Positions 24,543 to 37,011 are shown, counted from the stretch's first letter. The stretch is DNA of 64,000 bases from Annona cherimola (GCA_030490835.1 CM059972.1:57641563-57705562); one strand, 5' to 3'. Numbers and translations: made by a program. The notes: generated by a model not told the origin, from the letters alone.

Positions 24543-25391
24543 TTAGATTTTTGTAATAGTCATTGGTCTCGGCCACTTTAAAATTGCCTCAATCTTCTGT
24601 GGGTCAATTTGTACACACTTTTCTGAGATTATATGCTCAAGAAATGCTACTTGCTTTAACCAGAACTCACATTTCTTCAGCTTGGAATTTAGTTTCTCCT
24701 TTCTTAACCTTTCCAGTACTCTTCTCAGATGAATTTCATGTTCTTCTTCTGACTTAGAATATATCAGGATATCATCAATAAAAACAACCACAAATTGGTC
24801 CAAATAATCCTGAAATACCTTGTTCATCATATCCATAAATACAGCAGGGGCATTAATGAGCCTGAAAGGCATCACTAAATATTCATAGTGTCCATGCCTT
24901 GTTCGAAAAGCTGTCTTGTGAACATCGGCAGGACCTATCCTTAGCTGATGGTACCCCAACTGCAAATCTATTTTAGAATATGTCGATGCTCCTTTCAACT
25001 GATCAAACAGATCATCAATTCTCAGTAATGGGTACTTGTTCTTCACCATAACCCTGTTTAACTCTCTGTAGTCAATGCACAATCTAAGACTCCCATCCTT
25101 TTTCCTCATAAATCGCACTGGAGCTCCCCAAGGTGATACATTGGGTTTGATAAAACCTTTATCCAATAGCTTCTGTTTTTGAATTCTCAACTCATTCATT
25201 TCTGCTGGTGCCATTCGATATGGGGCCTTAGAAATTGGAGCTATGCTTGGTATAATATCAAGTGTCGTGTCTATTTCCCTTCCTGGAGGTAATGTAGTCA
25301 ATTCCTTTGGAAAAATATCCAGAAATTCTTTAACCACCGGAATTTGATTTATTTCTACCTCCTTTTCTTTCTTCACATGTACCGATACCAA
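24543..25391 (-). pseudogene. pol: Element A reverse transcriptase
   Basis: Open frame of 282 codons covering the whole Ty3-type RT palm and fingers. Motifs in order: [20 protein letters not shown] (about residues 78-97), [23 protein letters not shown] (with the first catalytic Asp), [18 protein letters not shown], and the FIDD catalytic box at 24771-24782, which is intact. It copies element RNA into DNA inside the particle. The conserved FGL/N of the APA motif reads FRLIN here. This is the best preserved pol segment of A, but its neighbours contain stops. Confidence 0.88.
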
Positions 25392-25547
25392 ATACGCTTA
25401 GCAATTTTAGCGGATAATTTTAACCACTTTCATAGAAGATATTAGTATCATTGAATCCTCATGCTGCCTTAGCCTTCCAATAGCTACATTCTTTTCTGGA
25501 GCTGCTTCAAACTGTACCTTCTTATTTTTACAGTCAATCTTAGCTCC

Positions 25548-26114
25548 TCATTGGCTTAACCAATCCATGCCTAGTATCACATCAAACTCGGTCATGGGTA
25601 ATAGGATCAGGTCGGCTTCTAAGATCATTGACCCTATCCTGATTGGACAAGCCTTGCATACTTGGCTAGAGCTGGCTAACCTATAGACAGGGAATTCTAC
25701 ATGAATTACCTTATTGGTTTCCTCTACCGATAGTGCACATGTGGTTACATATTGGCAAGCAATGAATGAATGACTAGCACCCGAATCAAACAATGCTATA
25801 GCCGAATTTCTTAAAATATAAACCATATCTGTAATCACTTTCTCCTCTTGCTCTTGCGACTCAGTCCGGGTCAGAGCATGCACTTGCATAGGATTCGTAG
25901 AGGTTCCCTGTCTGTTAGATGCTCCTACAAGCCTTGGCTGTACGGCCTTTCCACGTCCTTGCGACGTTTGTGCTTTATTTGGACAATTTGGAGCTATATG
26001 TCCAACCTGGTCACGAACATAGCATTTCACCATCTTTGCCTCTCCCTTATCACATTCCTTGGCTATGTGACCCATTTGTCCACATTAAAAATATTTGTTT
26101 GAACCTTTCAAACA
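25548..26114 (-). pseudogene. pol: Element A gag zinc knuckles and protease
   Basis: The N-terminal part reads two CCHC-type knuckles: one ending GHIAKEC and a second, CYVRDQVGHIAPNC, in which the second cysteine is replaced by arginine. After a linker, the retropepsin motif ALFDSGASHSFIACQYV appears with DSG at 25779-25787 intact. The flap and C-terminal ILGMDWL motif are near 25555. The protease matures the Gag-Pol polyprotein. The frame is open for 175 codons but closed by stops on both sides. Confidence 0.85.
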
Positions 26115-26465
26115 CTAGCCTACATGGCACCTTTGACATACCTTGCAAACAGGTGACATTCTTTTCCTTAAGGCTCCTTTACCTTTCCTTGCAACTCCTT
26201 TCCTAGCCTTTTCCTTCCTCGTTTCAACATCTTTTGTTCCCGAGCTGAACATCTTGGACCGTAACCTTAATTCTTGAGTTCTCATTGCCTCAATCTCCAA
26301 ACCTCTAGCCCTTTCTATGCTTGATGCATAATCTTTAATTAGTAGAGGGGCTAAACTCTCTCTGAGATAGGGTTTTAGTCCCTGCTGGAATCTCCGTGCC
26401 TTGTTCTCTAGCACATTGGCAATCCATGGTACATACCTCACTAAGGCATTAAATTTGGTGGTATA
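26115..26465 (-). pseudogene. gag: Element A gag middle segment
   Basis: Retrotransposon gag domain C-terminal half: YTTKFNALVRYVPWIANV, RFQQGLKPYLRESLAP and DYASSIERARGLEIEAM, then a basic linker leading to the zinc knuckles. The open frame continues artificially rightwards into the solo LTR at 26466. The true upstream part of gag resumes at 29004, across that insertion. The GTATA at 26461-26465 is the left copy of the target duplication. Confidence 0.85.
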
Positions 26466-28999
26466 TGTGGCGCCCCAAACCAAGGCATCACATTTATCCT
26501 TACTCCGGGATCTTGTCAATTGGTAAATATGACTCAGGATTGTTGCCCTGATCACGTGGTTAGTTCTTAATTGGATCTCGTCCAATTTTTTTTTCCTTTC
26601 TTTCATCACATAAACATATACTCATCATCATTCATAATGGACTTATCCATATTATCATAAATCATTAACTTCTAATATTATTCATCACTTCATAATTTCA
26701 TACAACCTATGTCTTTTTCACCATATCCCATTAGGGCATTTATTCATACAAAAATCTACTAACCTTTGTAGATTTCTTTTTTCCTTTAGCAATACATGCC
26801 CTTCATCTCTTGGCTTTCCCTACACCTGTCTGAGGTTGGGAAAATAAAACATGAGTCGAAACTCAATAAGCAAGCATTTTTCATTTTAAATGCATTCCTC
26901 TCCATTCGGTAGAAGACACTTACCAAGTGATCAACTACCAACGGAATAGAAACCTTTTCGTAAACCATTTTTGGAAACCTTTCATAAACCATTCATGAAA
27001 ACCATTCATGCAAACCATTCGTAAATGCATTTCTCTTCATTAAATAGGAGACACTTAGCAAGTGATCAACTATCAATGGAATAGAACCTTTTCATAAAAA
27101 TTATTTCATAATCATTAGATGTGCAAATACTTCCTTTCCACTCCTGATATAAATCTTCGTGTGCGGGTACGCTAGCCCAAGGAACATCTCACATAGCATG
27201 GTCCAATACGCCGGCTGTCTCCGACTTGGCCTCATCAAGGGGAACCTCTCTTCCTCTTGACGCCTACATGGTTCCTACATGCATGACTTTTGATTTCCCC
27301 GACATTATATACCTCTTACACCAGGTGACTTGTCATTTTCATGTAGAGAATTATTTGCACCATCCCTTAAAAACAGCATTTCAAATTCATGCTTTTATTT
27401 TCAATCCATGTATAAAAATGAAATGCATTCATTCACACATATCATTTATCAGACCATACATACACTATAGCAGATTACTGTTTACATTTACTGTTCACCC
27501 GAGGTTACTGTTCACAGCAACGTGGGTTACTGTTCATGGGTTCTAAAAATTGATATTTTTCCGAAAAATAAAAAAATACCATGACATAGCTTATGCTTAG
27601 TATATCATGAGAAATTTCATACATTTTGAATTTATCATCATTTACTTGGCTAAATAAATCATTTTCTCCATATACTAAAAATCAACGTAAATTCACTTAA
27701 GCATAATCCTTAATTCCAAAAATTATGAAATTAATATATCATCATTTCAACATCATATTTATCATATTCATACATTCCAAATCATCATTTATAAATTTTG
27801 GAGCATTATTTTCACATATCATATGCTATCTTCTCGAATGCTCCATCTTTGCTCCAAATTTTCGATATTTCGGCATAATTCCAATTAAGCATTATAAGTT
27901 TACTTATTTTCTCATGATTAGGCCTTATCTAAGCATGGTTTTACCCTAATTAACATTCAAAAAAATTTGGGAAGAATCCTCTTACTTGAAGTAGAAAAAC
28001 TCTCCTTCTACTTGGTCGTTCCCTCTCTAACCCTCTCTCCTTCTCTCTCTAAGGCCATAAACGAATTTCGGGGGTTGAAAATGCTCAATAGAGCTGGGTG
28101 GTGTGCTTTGGTCGTTCACCCCATGATCCCCTTTTATAGGGTGGCATTTTTCACATATTTTCAATTTACCCCCTTGAATTTGGACTAAATTATAAATATT
28201 TTTTCCAAGGAAATTTCCAAGCAATTTCCTAGCAACCCTTGAGCAATGTGCAGACCCCCTATCTACTGTTCATGCCACCCTAGCTGGACCCTATTTATTT
28301 AATGATTTTTTATTTATTAAAATTAATTTTTTTAAGCTAATTCATCTCAACCGTTGATTCTTGATAAGATTGATTTTGGACCATTGGATTTTGGACCATT
28401 GGATTTTGGCCCAAAAGTCAAGCCTCCAGCAGCCATTGCAGCTTTTATTAATTATTTGTTTTTTTAATTAATTAAAATTAACCCCAAAGTCAAATATAAT
28501 TAATGAAAAAGTGAAGCTACTTTTTTATCTCCAAATGATGTTTAATCTTGACCCTTAATTTATGATTTTTGATCAATCTTGGACCACTCATCATGTTCAT
28601 TATAATATTTTGGCCATCCATAAAAAATTTCATCTCAATCCGACGTCCGGATTGCAAGATATGAATTTTTCTTCATTTTCTTCACAAAAATTCATAAAAA
28701 TCCGAAAATTATTATTTTAATCCAAAAAGCACTTTTGTCCTTTAGTGGGAAGCTTCCTTTTTCATCTTTTATTATTAAATTAATCCAAAGTGATTAACTT
28801 AACATATTCCTTAATCCCACGTTACTATTCATGTTTCACTATTCACATTTACTATTCATCCGAATTTCATTTCATAAATAATTCTTTGAACCTCTAATTT
28901 CACATATTTCTATACTCATGAATATATATTTTATTAATATATTACCTGGGGCTTACAACCCTAGGATTTCATACATGTGTCTAAGATCGGGGTTTCACA
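26466..28999 (-). mobile_element. Solo LTR inserted in gag of A
   Basis: A 2534-bp LTR from TGTGGCGCCCCAAACC to GGGGTTTCACA, flanked by perfect GTATA duplications (26461-26465 and 29000-29004). Removing it rejoins the gag frame at the MTVMEY/TTKF position. It has no internal region. It shares the opening block (GGATTGTTGCCCTG near 26535) and the TGAGTCGAAACTCAATAAG block (26851-26869) with the other gypsy LTRs, but is shorter and otherwise diverged, so it is probably another subfamily. It contains repeated TTACTGTTCAC words at 27475-27540. Confidence 0.9.
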
Positions 29000-29754
29000 G
29001 TATACTCCATCACAGTCATCCTCCCTTGATAGAGCCTCTCAAACTCAATAACTTTAAGGCTCTGTAATCCCACTGAAAGATACTCTTTGTTGAATTCCTC
29101 TACAAACATCTTCCAAGTCACCTCCTCCAGGTGTGGCATAGTAATCAGCATCGTTTCTCACCACTCATGTGCATCTTTTACCAACAAATGAGTGGCACAT
29201 AAAACTTTTTGTCTGTCATTGCACGGAGATATCCTGAACAATTTTCTGATCTCCATCATCCACTATTCATCTTGGACGAGGTCAAGTTCACCTGAGAATT
29301 TAGGAGGCCATTGCGAAAGGAATGCATTTATAGCCCTCCTATCTGCTTCCATTAACTGGTAATCATCCATTGTAAGCGCTGTAGGTGGAACTGGATTAGC
29401 CATAGGAATGAGTCCTTTTTCAATACTTCCTAGCTGAGCCTGTTGGGTTCTATCTCACAAGCCTTGTATTATATCTGCGGCTTGGGTTGCCCAATCACGC
29501 GTAGCTTGTTGCATAGCTTCTTTTACTGCCGAAGCTACTCTTTCCTCAATCATTTGAGCTTGACTTTGCTCATGTTCTCTATTTAATTCTAAGCTTTCAT
29601 CTGTCCTTCTTTGTTGATTCCTTTGGTTTTGTCCCTGTAATCCAGGCCTACCTCTTTTTGGCCTACTGGATTCACCAACTTCATGTTGGCTAGGAACATC
29701 TGTACCCACTTCTTTTCCCTTGTTCTTTCTAACCCGTGACCTTGTATCAACCAT
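29000..29754 (-). pseudogene. gag: Element A gag N-terminus
   Basis: Starts at ATG 29754 (MVDTRSRVRKNKGKEV), which aligns with the gag starts of B (35189) and C (50255). The first 99 codons are open: a basic, polar N-terminus, then EEAMQQATRDW-like sequence and ADIIQGL. Beyond a stop at 29455 the conserved gag core continues (ADRRAINAFLSQ, PPKFSGEL, RKLFRISPCNDRQKVL, KMFVEEFNKEYL) to the insertion point. Several stops, such as TGA or TAG at tryptophan or glutamine positions, make it non-functional. Confidence 0.82.
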
Positions 29755-30192
29755 GGTGTCCTTTCTAAATATTCAAAAGCACATAACTTTTATTCATGGT
29801 TAGGGTTAGGTCATCATAAACACATTTCATCATCATATAGTTAATGAACCAAATCATTCAATCATAATCATGTCATTTTTCTATCATTCATCAATCATAC
29901 ATATTCATATTCACATGCAGTCATTTCATGCATTCAAAATCTTTAGATATAGTTATATCATCATAACTAATCATATCATGCTCATTATCAAAACATCTCA
30001 TTCATAATCATAGTCTTAGCATCTCAACTGCCATAACATAGATACATACATGTCATATCACACATATATGTACATATCATAAACTATATCATAATTATAT
30101 AATCATGTGTGTCACACATAAAACCATCATCGAAGTGTCATCAAACCATAATTATACAAACTTTTCATAAAAGTTCATAAAAATTAACCAAA
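29755..30192 (-). other. Spacer between ORF0 and gag of A
   Basis: About 440 bp of AT-rich non-coding sequence. The equivalent spacer is 453 bp in B (34736-35188) and 361 bp in C (49894-50254), so it is a regular part of these elements, presumably gag leader. No motif beyond short ATCAT-rich stretches is seen. Confidence 0.6.
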
Positions 30193-30252
30193 TTATCTTC
30201 TACCGAGACCCCTCCTTATGTAACGCCTATGACTAGGCGGAACCTTAGTGGG
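30193..30252 (-). pseudogene. ORF0 of A, C-terminal end
   Basis: The last 20 codons of the upstream ORF, cut from the rest at 43354 by element B. They read TKVPPSHRRYIRRGLGRR and a TAA stop at 30193-30195, matching the end of ORF0 in C (PSRRCYIRRGLGRR). GTGGG at 30248-30252 is the left target duplication of B. Confidence 0.8.
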
Positions 30253-33200
30253 TGTGAAACCCTAACCCATGTAGGACCCATGTGTATGCATCAATCATGT
30301 ATGTGATGTTTATTTGGGAATTATGGAATTATGAAGGTATTCTATGAATTTTGCTAATTATTGCAATTAGGGTTTTGAATTAGCAATAATGATGTGATTA
30401 ATCATTTTGAGCTAAAATGAGACAATGGGTTTAGAATAAATCATTTGTGATTTAAATGTGCAAATATATCATGAAAAATCATTTTCCATTATTTGAAATG
30501 AATTATGTGAATTATTATGGTAATTGCAAGTTTAATGGAAAAACATTGAAAAATTCATAACTCAACGCCTGTAAGGCGGATTCAAGTGAAATTTGAAATG
30601 AAAATCATTAATTTTGGGCTTGATATTATGGAATAAATGGGTTATGAAAATTCTTGATGAAATGAGAATTATGATTTATTGATCATATTTCAATTTCAAC
30701 CGTTAACTTTAAACGGTTATAACGGGATCTAGAAAACTCGGATTGAGTTGAAATTTGAAACGGTTCAATGGAATTGTGAGATATTTATTTTGAATGGTTT
30801 GGATTAATCATGAAATTTTGGAAAAATTCCTACATTGAAAAAGGTGAGCATGGTTGACTAATGCTCCACAAAAGCCACATGCCATTAATGCTAGAGTACC
30901 AAGTGTAAGTGCATGATGGGAAAGGAATTTTAGGTGGAAAATTGCAGGCCATTCCTTGTGGATTTTATGCAATTAATTGAAATATATAAAGGTGAGAATT
31001 ATCCATCCATTTAATGCATGTTATGATGGAATTACAAAAGCATAGAGGAGGTGGCCTTAAGGGACGTCCAAAGGGGCTGTTTGGTGCCTATTTTTGATTT
31101 TTAAATTTTTTTTAAAATGCATATAAGTTGGTGGGATGAAAATACATGATATGTGAATACAATAATAGAAATTTTAAGTAATTAAAAAATGGAAAAAGGC
31201 AAGTACACACAGCTGAAAACGTGGACAGCTTGTGGTGAAGGAAAATGTGATTTTTAGTGCCAAGTTGCTGCAATATTTGCTAAATTATTTACATAAAATT
31301 AATGCATGAACTAATGGGTAATTAAGTGTACAATTTAACCTTAAATTAGGGTGAAAAGGAAAATGAAAAAAATGAATGGAAAATGGGCAGCAGCTGGGAC
31401 ATGAATGGGAAGGTAGATGGACGGTTATAGTTGATGCAGATTTTGTGATTTTTGAAAATGGTAAAAATGCAATTTTACTTGGCTGAAATTTAACCAGAAC
31501 ATAAGGTACATAAGGGAGCATTTAAGGAGTGTGAAAATGCATTCCAAGTGGGCCCCACAGCTAGAAAAATTCCAGCAACTATAAGACCCATGCACGTAGA
31601 GTTGAGAAGGGATTTTTGGGAAATTCCTAAGTGCTGAAAACGTCCAAGCCAACCCAGAAACTCACGTCCAAAATTTTCCAGAAAAAGAGGTGGAAAATCA
31701 AGGAAAAAAGAAGGAGAAATTGAGAAGAAAGGCATCTCAAAGAATTGAGGTTGAGTTGGCTCAAAATCAAGTAAGTATGTGATTGGTTTTAAGTTGTTTA
31801 ATATGAGTTCTTAAACTCAAAAATTGGAAATGAAAAGGATGAGGAAAGGATCTGTAAAGTGGTGTCATAATATGTTTTTGCATGAATATGGAATGGATAT
31901 TAAGTTCTATGTATGAATTTTCAAGTTAAGATTGATGAAAGTGAAGTTATGCATGTGTATTAAGTGGAAAATCCAAGTTGATAAACCCTAAATCTCCAAG
32001 ATAAGTTGCTGTTTTGGTTTGATCATGTGATTAAGTTATGAATCATGTATTCATGCAAAATATATGATGGTTTATGCTTAAGTGATGAATTTTTGAAGTT
32101 ATGGAATGTAAAGTGATGATTTTGACCTAATTTCTAAGTTTCTATGCTAAAAATGTTATGAAAATAGACTTGCATATTTTAAGCATGTTATGTAGGGTAA
32201 AATACCCTAGTTTTATGGTATTATGGATGCTTAAAAGATTTGGGAGAAAGAAACCCTAAATCTGATTTTAATAAATTTTATGAAGGAACGTCAAACCGAC
32301 GTGAAACGGGACTCAAAACGTATGGGTAACTTGCTGTTTTGAGAAATGATAATGTATGGATGTTAAATATGTGTTAAATACCTAAAAATGTATTAGTAAA
32401 AATGAATTTAATTGCTGGAAATTCGGAATTATATGACTGCATAAGGTTAAGTGTCAAAAGACACGTAAAACGGGTGAAAAACTTGCTGTTTTGGAAACCT
32501 AGGTTGAATGGATTTAAATCCCATGAAAATACCTTGAATGCAGTGGTAATTAAGGGTAATTAAACCCATAAAAAATGGATTAAATTTCTGAGTTAGCAAA
32601 GTTTATGAAATGCGTTATGTTTATGTGCTAAATGAGCTTATGTGAAGGGATAGAGGTAAATGGGTGATGAATGACTAATGAAAAATGATTTTATACAAAA
32701 ATGCATAAAAATGAGATGAATTCCATGATTATACATCTTTTTTGAATGTGGCATGATTTATTTCAAAATTTGAAATTATTTAAGGAAGCCTAATGCAATA
32801 ACATGTGCTAAAGCAAACACCGTTGGGTGTATTGTGGAAAAATGGATAAATAGCAAAGTGAGCTCAATGAACCTATGTATGATGATTATTGATTGATTAT
32901 TATGTAATCGAAATGAATACCCTAGGTATGAGGTTATACATGTTATGTTATATGGTAGCCGAATGTGTATAAAATGTGCTGATATGTGCAAAATGAGCTA
33001 TGTATGTGTATGATGACTTATGAAGTCAAATAAATGATGTATGTATATGGAATGGGTTGGAAAACTAAATGAAATATGAGAAAAAGAAATATATGAAAAA
33101 TCATACTATTCTCATGTAGGCAAAGGCAAAGAAAAAGTGGTGACGGAAAGCTAAGGAATTCAGGTGAAGGACAGGTCATGGCAAAGGAGCAAGTGTCGGC

Positions 33201-33603
33201 TTAAGGAATCCATGGAAAAACTTATGAAACTCATGTTATGAAATTTATGTGAAATGGTTGTAAAAGTATATGCAGTGCTTTATGATGAATAGATGTAAAC
33301 TATTCGAATGTTTTATTTGGATGACTGCGATATATACATGCAATGACATCTTATTTAGGCAAAAGATGAAATGTCGCTGAACAACATGCTTGTATATAAT
33401 GAATGGATTGAAATGACTTAGAAACTTCTAAGTTTGAAAAATATGAGAACTTGACTTGTTATATGTCTATATGATGATAATTAATGGGATAAATATCCAA
33501 TAAAACCCGTCGTGTGATAGGGCAATAATCCTGATCATGTTTACCAATAAATACGATCCCGAGGTAAGGCTCAGGATGTGACGCTCGAGTTTGGGGCGCC
33601 ACA
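30253..33603 (+). repeat. 5' LTR of B
   Basis: A 3351-bp LTR from TGTGAAACCCTAACCC to GGGGCGCCACA, ending next to the primer site. The U3 part contains two related motifs, AACGCCTGTAAGGCGGATT at about 30567 and AAACTCGGATTGAGTTGAAA at about 30734, both followed by AATTTGAAA. A possible TATAAGA box lies at 31580-31586. Only uninformative open frames occur. Confidence 0.92.
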
Positions 33604-33607
33604 GAGC

Positions 33608-33624
33608 TTGTTATCAAAGCATGG
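33608..33624 (+). other. Primer-binding site of B, degenerate
   Basis: TTGTTATCAAAGCATGG lies 4 bp inside the LTR end. Compared with the TGGTATCAGAGC consensus seen in H and C it has two changes (GGT to GTT, CAG to CAA), consistent with post-insertion decay. Confidence 0.75.
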
Positions 33625-33908
33625 ATTAGTAAATAGGCATGGAAAATTACTAAGTATAGGAAATCATAGAATATGATGAGATATGCATGATTGCACATGA
33701 ATATATATATATGATTGCTCATAACGATGTGATGAATTAGATGTGGTTAAATGATGTTCATGCATGATTTTAACAAGATGAAATGCATGCTAGATGATGA
33801 AATAGACATGTTCATGTGATGATTTGGTATGCTTCTAACATGATGAAATGCGTGCCATATGATAGTGAATTGTTATTGCAATGCAATTTGATTACTATGT
33901 CTATGTAG

Positions 33909-34735
33909 ATGGCAGATAGAGGAAAGAGAATGATGAATGCGAAGGAGTTATGAAGGGAAAGAGAGGAAGCGGATAGGAGACAGAGAAGAGAAGAAAATAT
34001 GAATAGATGGTGGGAATCACAGCCCGACAATGCACCGTTTCCATCAGTCCCCCCAGGATTTTCACCAATACACACACATGATCACACTAAGGAAAGCTAT
34101 TATGACTCCTCAAGTCAACATGCCCAGGACCTAGGAGAGCCCTCCCGTTATAAACCTGGGGCACGAGTGTTACCAGGCACCTACCTTGGCATTCCCCGGG
34201 ATCCCTCTGTTCCAACCAACAGATAGATCCACAAGACCTACAGAACTTTTGGGATAAGACTCAGGCACCTATACCTCCCGATGCTGGTCCATGGTACAGA
34301 TTTGTTGATGGATGTGTCCAGTTTCGTTATGGAGCATCTTGGGAGAGACTCCATCAACGGGAAGTGGACATGGCCCTCTATATAAAAAGGCGTCGTGCCT
34401 AGGGAGTCATCGAAGTACCTGCTGGCCCTAAACCTGATGAGATGATGCTCTATATAATGGAGAATACAGGGGAAATTTTTTGATTGGCTAAGGTCAATGA
34501 TGATGATGATGACCCAATGGAATTCTTCGAGCCTTTTGAGGAAGAGGAGGAAGAGGATGAAGTAGAGGAGGAAGTCGAGGAGGAAATAGTAGAGTTTGTG
34601 GGAGATGATGAGGATGAAGATGATGATAGTGATGATGAGATTCAGGCATGGTCCGACACTAACACTATCACAGAGGCACCCTCACAAGTTCCACGTAGAC
34701 GTAGACGTCAAGGGAGAGGTCCAGGAGGACGATGA
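33909..34735 (+). pseudogene. ORF0 of B (upstream acidic-tailed ORF)
   Basis: Reading frame of about 275 codons between primer site and gag. It begins at ATG 33909 (MADRGKRMMNAKEL) and shares with ORF0 of A and C a basic N-terminus, the block NRWWESQ followed by SVPPGF, then FWDKTQAPIPPDAGPWYRF, then CVQFRYGASWERLHQRE. It closes with a very acidic stretch (34540-34650, Glu/Asp runs) and the tail AWSDTNTITEAPSQVP plus an arginine-rich end. No known domain is recognised. Breaks: stops near 33952, 34400 (TAG) and 34481, and a frameshift near 34213. Function is unknown. Confidence 0.72.
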
Positions 34736-35188
34736 ACTTATTACTCTGCTTTTCTTTAAACAGTTGTGTATATATAAGTATGGTGATGATCATGTGGTGT
34801 ACGTATAATTATGGTTGGGTGACTCTATTGCTGCTATGGTGAACTGATATGCATGCAGGTGTGAAGTGAGTATGTAAGTTGAATATGTACATAAGCGTGA
34901 CTTACTGTTGTATGTATTAACTGTGAATATGGTGTATGTGAATGAATATGTTGATATACTCAACTCTTGATGTTTTAGAGATGTATGGATGAATGAACAT
35001 GAGCTGAATGGTGTGATATATTATGATTGTGACCATGTGATGCCGAGATGCATATGCAATGATTTAATATTGAATGAAACTGAAATGCGTATGCAATGAT
35101 TCCATGATGATTATTAATGAAATGCGTATATAATGATCTAATACTAATTGAAAATGAAAAGTATCTGTTATATACTCAGATTAAAACA
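34736..35188 (+). other. Spacer between ORF0 and gag of B
   Basis: Non-coding 453 bp rich in ATGAT and GAATG words, equivalent to the spacers of A and C. No conserved protein or RNA motif is seen. Confidence 0.55.
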
Positions 35189-36369
35189 ATGGTGGAAACA
35201 AGAGCGGGAGTAAGGAAAAATAAAGGAAAAGAGGCAGAGATAGAGGTTCCAAGCCAACACGAAGTTGGCGAATCTAGCCGACCTAAAAGGGGAAGGCCAG
35301 TGACACAAACTCAAAGGAACCAACAAAGGTGGAATGATGTAAGCCCTGAACAGAATATGGAAGAGGAAACTGAGTTGAGGCAGAATAGACTCATGGAAGA
35401 AATAGTGGTTGCAGCAGTAGAAAAAGCAATGCAGCGGGCCACTAGGGATTGGGCAGCGCAGACTGCCGACATTATACAGGGTTTATGGGAGAGAACCCAA
35501 CAAGCTCAGTTGGGTAATGTGGAAAGAGGACCTACTCTGAGGACGAACCCGTTGAGACACCGGCACCGTTGAGAGATGAAAATCAGCTAATGGAAGCTGA
35601 CAGAAGAGCCATAAATTCCTTTCTAGCACAGCGACCCCTAAAATTTTCTGGAGAACCCAACCCGGTTCAAGTAGAGCAGTGGTTGACAGAGATTAAGAAA
35701 TTGTTCAGAACATCTCCGTGCAATTACCGTCAAAAAGTACTGTGTGCTACCCATTTGTTAGCAAAGGACGCACACGAATGGTGGGAGACAATGTTAATCA
35801 CAATGCCACGACCCAAAGAAGTGTCTTGGCAAACATTTGTGGAAGAATTTAATAAAGAATACCTCCTGGTAGGATTGCAGAGTCAAAAGGTAATAGAATT
35901 TGAAAAGTTGTATTAAGGGAGGATGACGGTCACTGAGTATGCTACCAAGTTTAATGCTCTGGTCAGATATGTCCCTTGGATCGCTAATATGCCACAGAAT
36001 AAGGCACAAAGATTTCAACAAGTGTTGAGGCCATATCTGCGAGAAAGTTTGGCACCCCTGCTAATAAAGGACTATGCTTCGAGTCTTGAAAGAGCAAGGG
36101 CTCTGGAAATTGAGGCCTTGAGAACCCAAGAATTAAGATTGGGTTCGAGGGCATTCAGTATGGGTCCTAAGGAACCGGAAACGGAAAAAGAGAAAGCTAG
36201 AAGAGGCAGTATAAGAAAAGGAAAAGGAATTCAAAAGAAGAAAAGCTCTCCATTCTGTAAGAAATGTCAAAGGCGACACACAGGCGAGTGTCTAAAGGGC
36301 TCGAATCGGTGTTACAAATGTGGATAGACGGGTCATATCGCCAAGGAGTGCAGGCCGGGAGAAGCAAAG
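35189..36369 (+). pseudogene. gag: Element B gag
   Basis: Starts at ATG 35189 (MVETRAGVRKNKGKE). The N-terminal part ends with a frameshift near 35540. The core gag domain follows in 35569-35916 (RAINSFLAQRPLKFSGEP, QWLTEIKKLFRTSPC, EFNKEYLLVG) and, after a TAA at 35914, in 35923-36327 (MTVTEYATKFNALVRYVPW, PYLRESLAPLLIKDYASS). A basic linker leads to the first zinc knuckle, CYKCG, where a TAG at 36325 replaces one codon before TGHIAKEC. Gag would assemble the particle and package RNA. One frameshift and two stops are seen. Confidence 0.87.
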
Positions 36370-36993
36370 GTGGTTAAGTGCTATATATGTGATCAAGTGG
36401 GTAACATAGCCACGAACTGCCCAAACAAGGTGCAGTCATCCCAAGGACGTGGAAGACCTGCTCAGCTGAAGATACCTGGAGCACCCAGTAAGCAGGGAAC
36501 TTCTACGAACTCGATGCATGTGCATGCTCTGACCCAAACAGAATCTCAAGAACAAGAGGAAAAGGTGGTCACAGGTACGGTTTACATTCTAGGAAATATG
36601 GCAGTAGCTTTGTTTGATTCTGGTTCCACCCATTCATTCATAGCATGCCAATATGTGATCATTCATGCACTGCCGATAGAAGAGACCAAACAGGTTATAC
36701 ATGTAGAATCTCCAGTCTATAGGTTAGCAAGTACTAGCCAAGTATGCAAAGCCTGCCCAATCAGGAAAGGATCATTGATTCTAGAAGCTGATTTGATCCT
36801 ATTGCCTATGACTGAGTTCGATGTGATATTGGGTATGGATTGGTTAAGTCAATGGGGAGCGACCATAGACTGTAAGAATAAGAAAGTGCAGTTTGAAGCA
36901 ACTCCAGGAAGGGAGATTGCCATTGGGAAATTAAGGCAACCTGACAGTTCAAGTATACTAATATCATCTATGAAAGCTGTCAGAATGATCTGA
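36370..36993 (+). pseudogene. pol: Element B second zinc knuckle and protease
   Basis: Open for 207 codons. It opens with the second CCHC knuckle, CYICDQVGNIATNC, passes a Gln/Ser-rich linker, and contains the retropepsin motif ALFDSGSTHSFIACQYV with DSG at 36616-36624 intact. The FDVILGMDWLSQWGATIDC block closes the protease. A TGA at about 36991 separates it from RT; the aligned codon in C reads arginine (CGG), so this is a single C-to-T-type loss. Confidence 0.87.
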
Positions 36994-37011
36994 CAAAAGT
37001 GTCAAGCTTTC

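Noticed and set aside
34484..34735. Stand-alone acidic protein
   Set aside because: It is the 3' part of ORF0 of element B after internal stops, not an independent gene.
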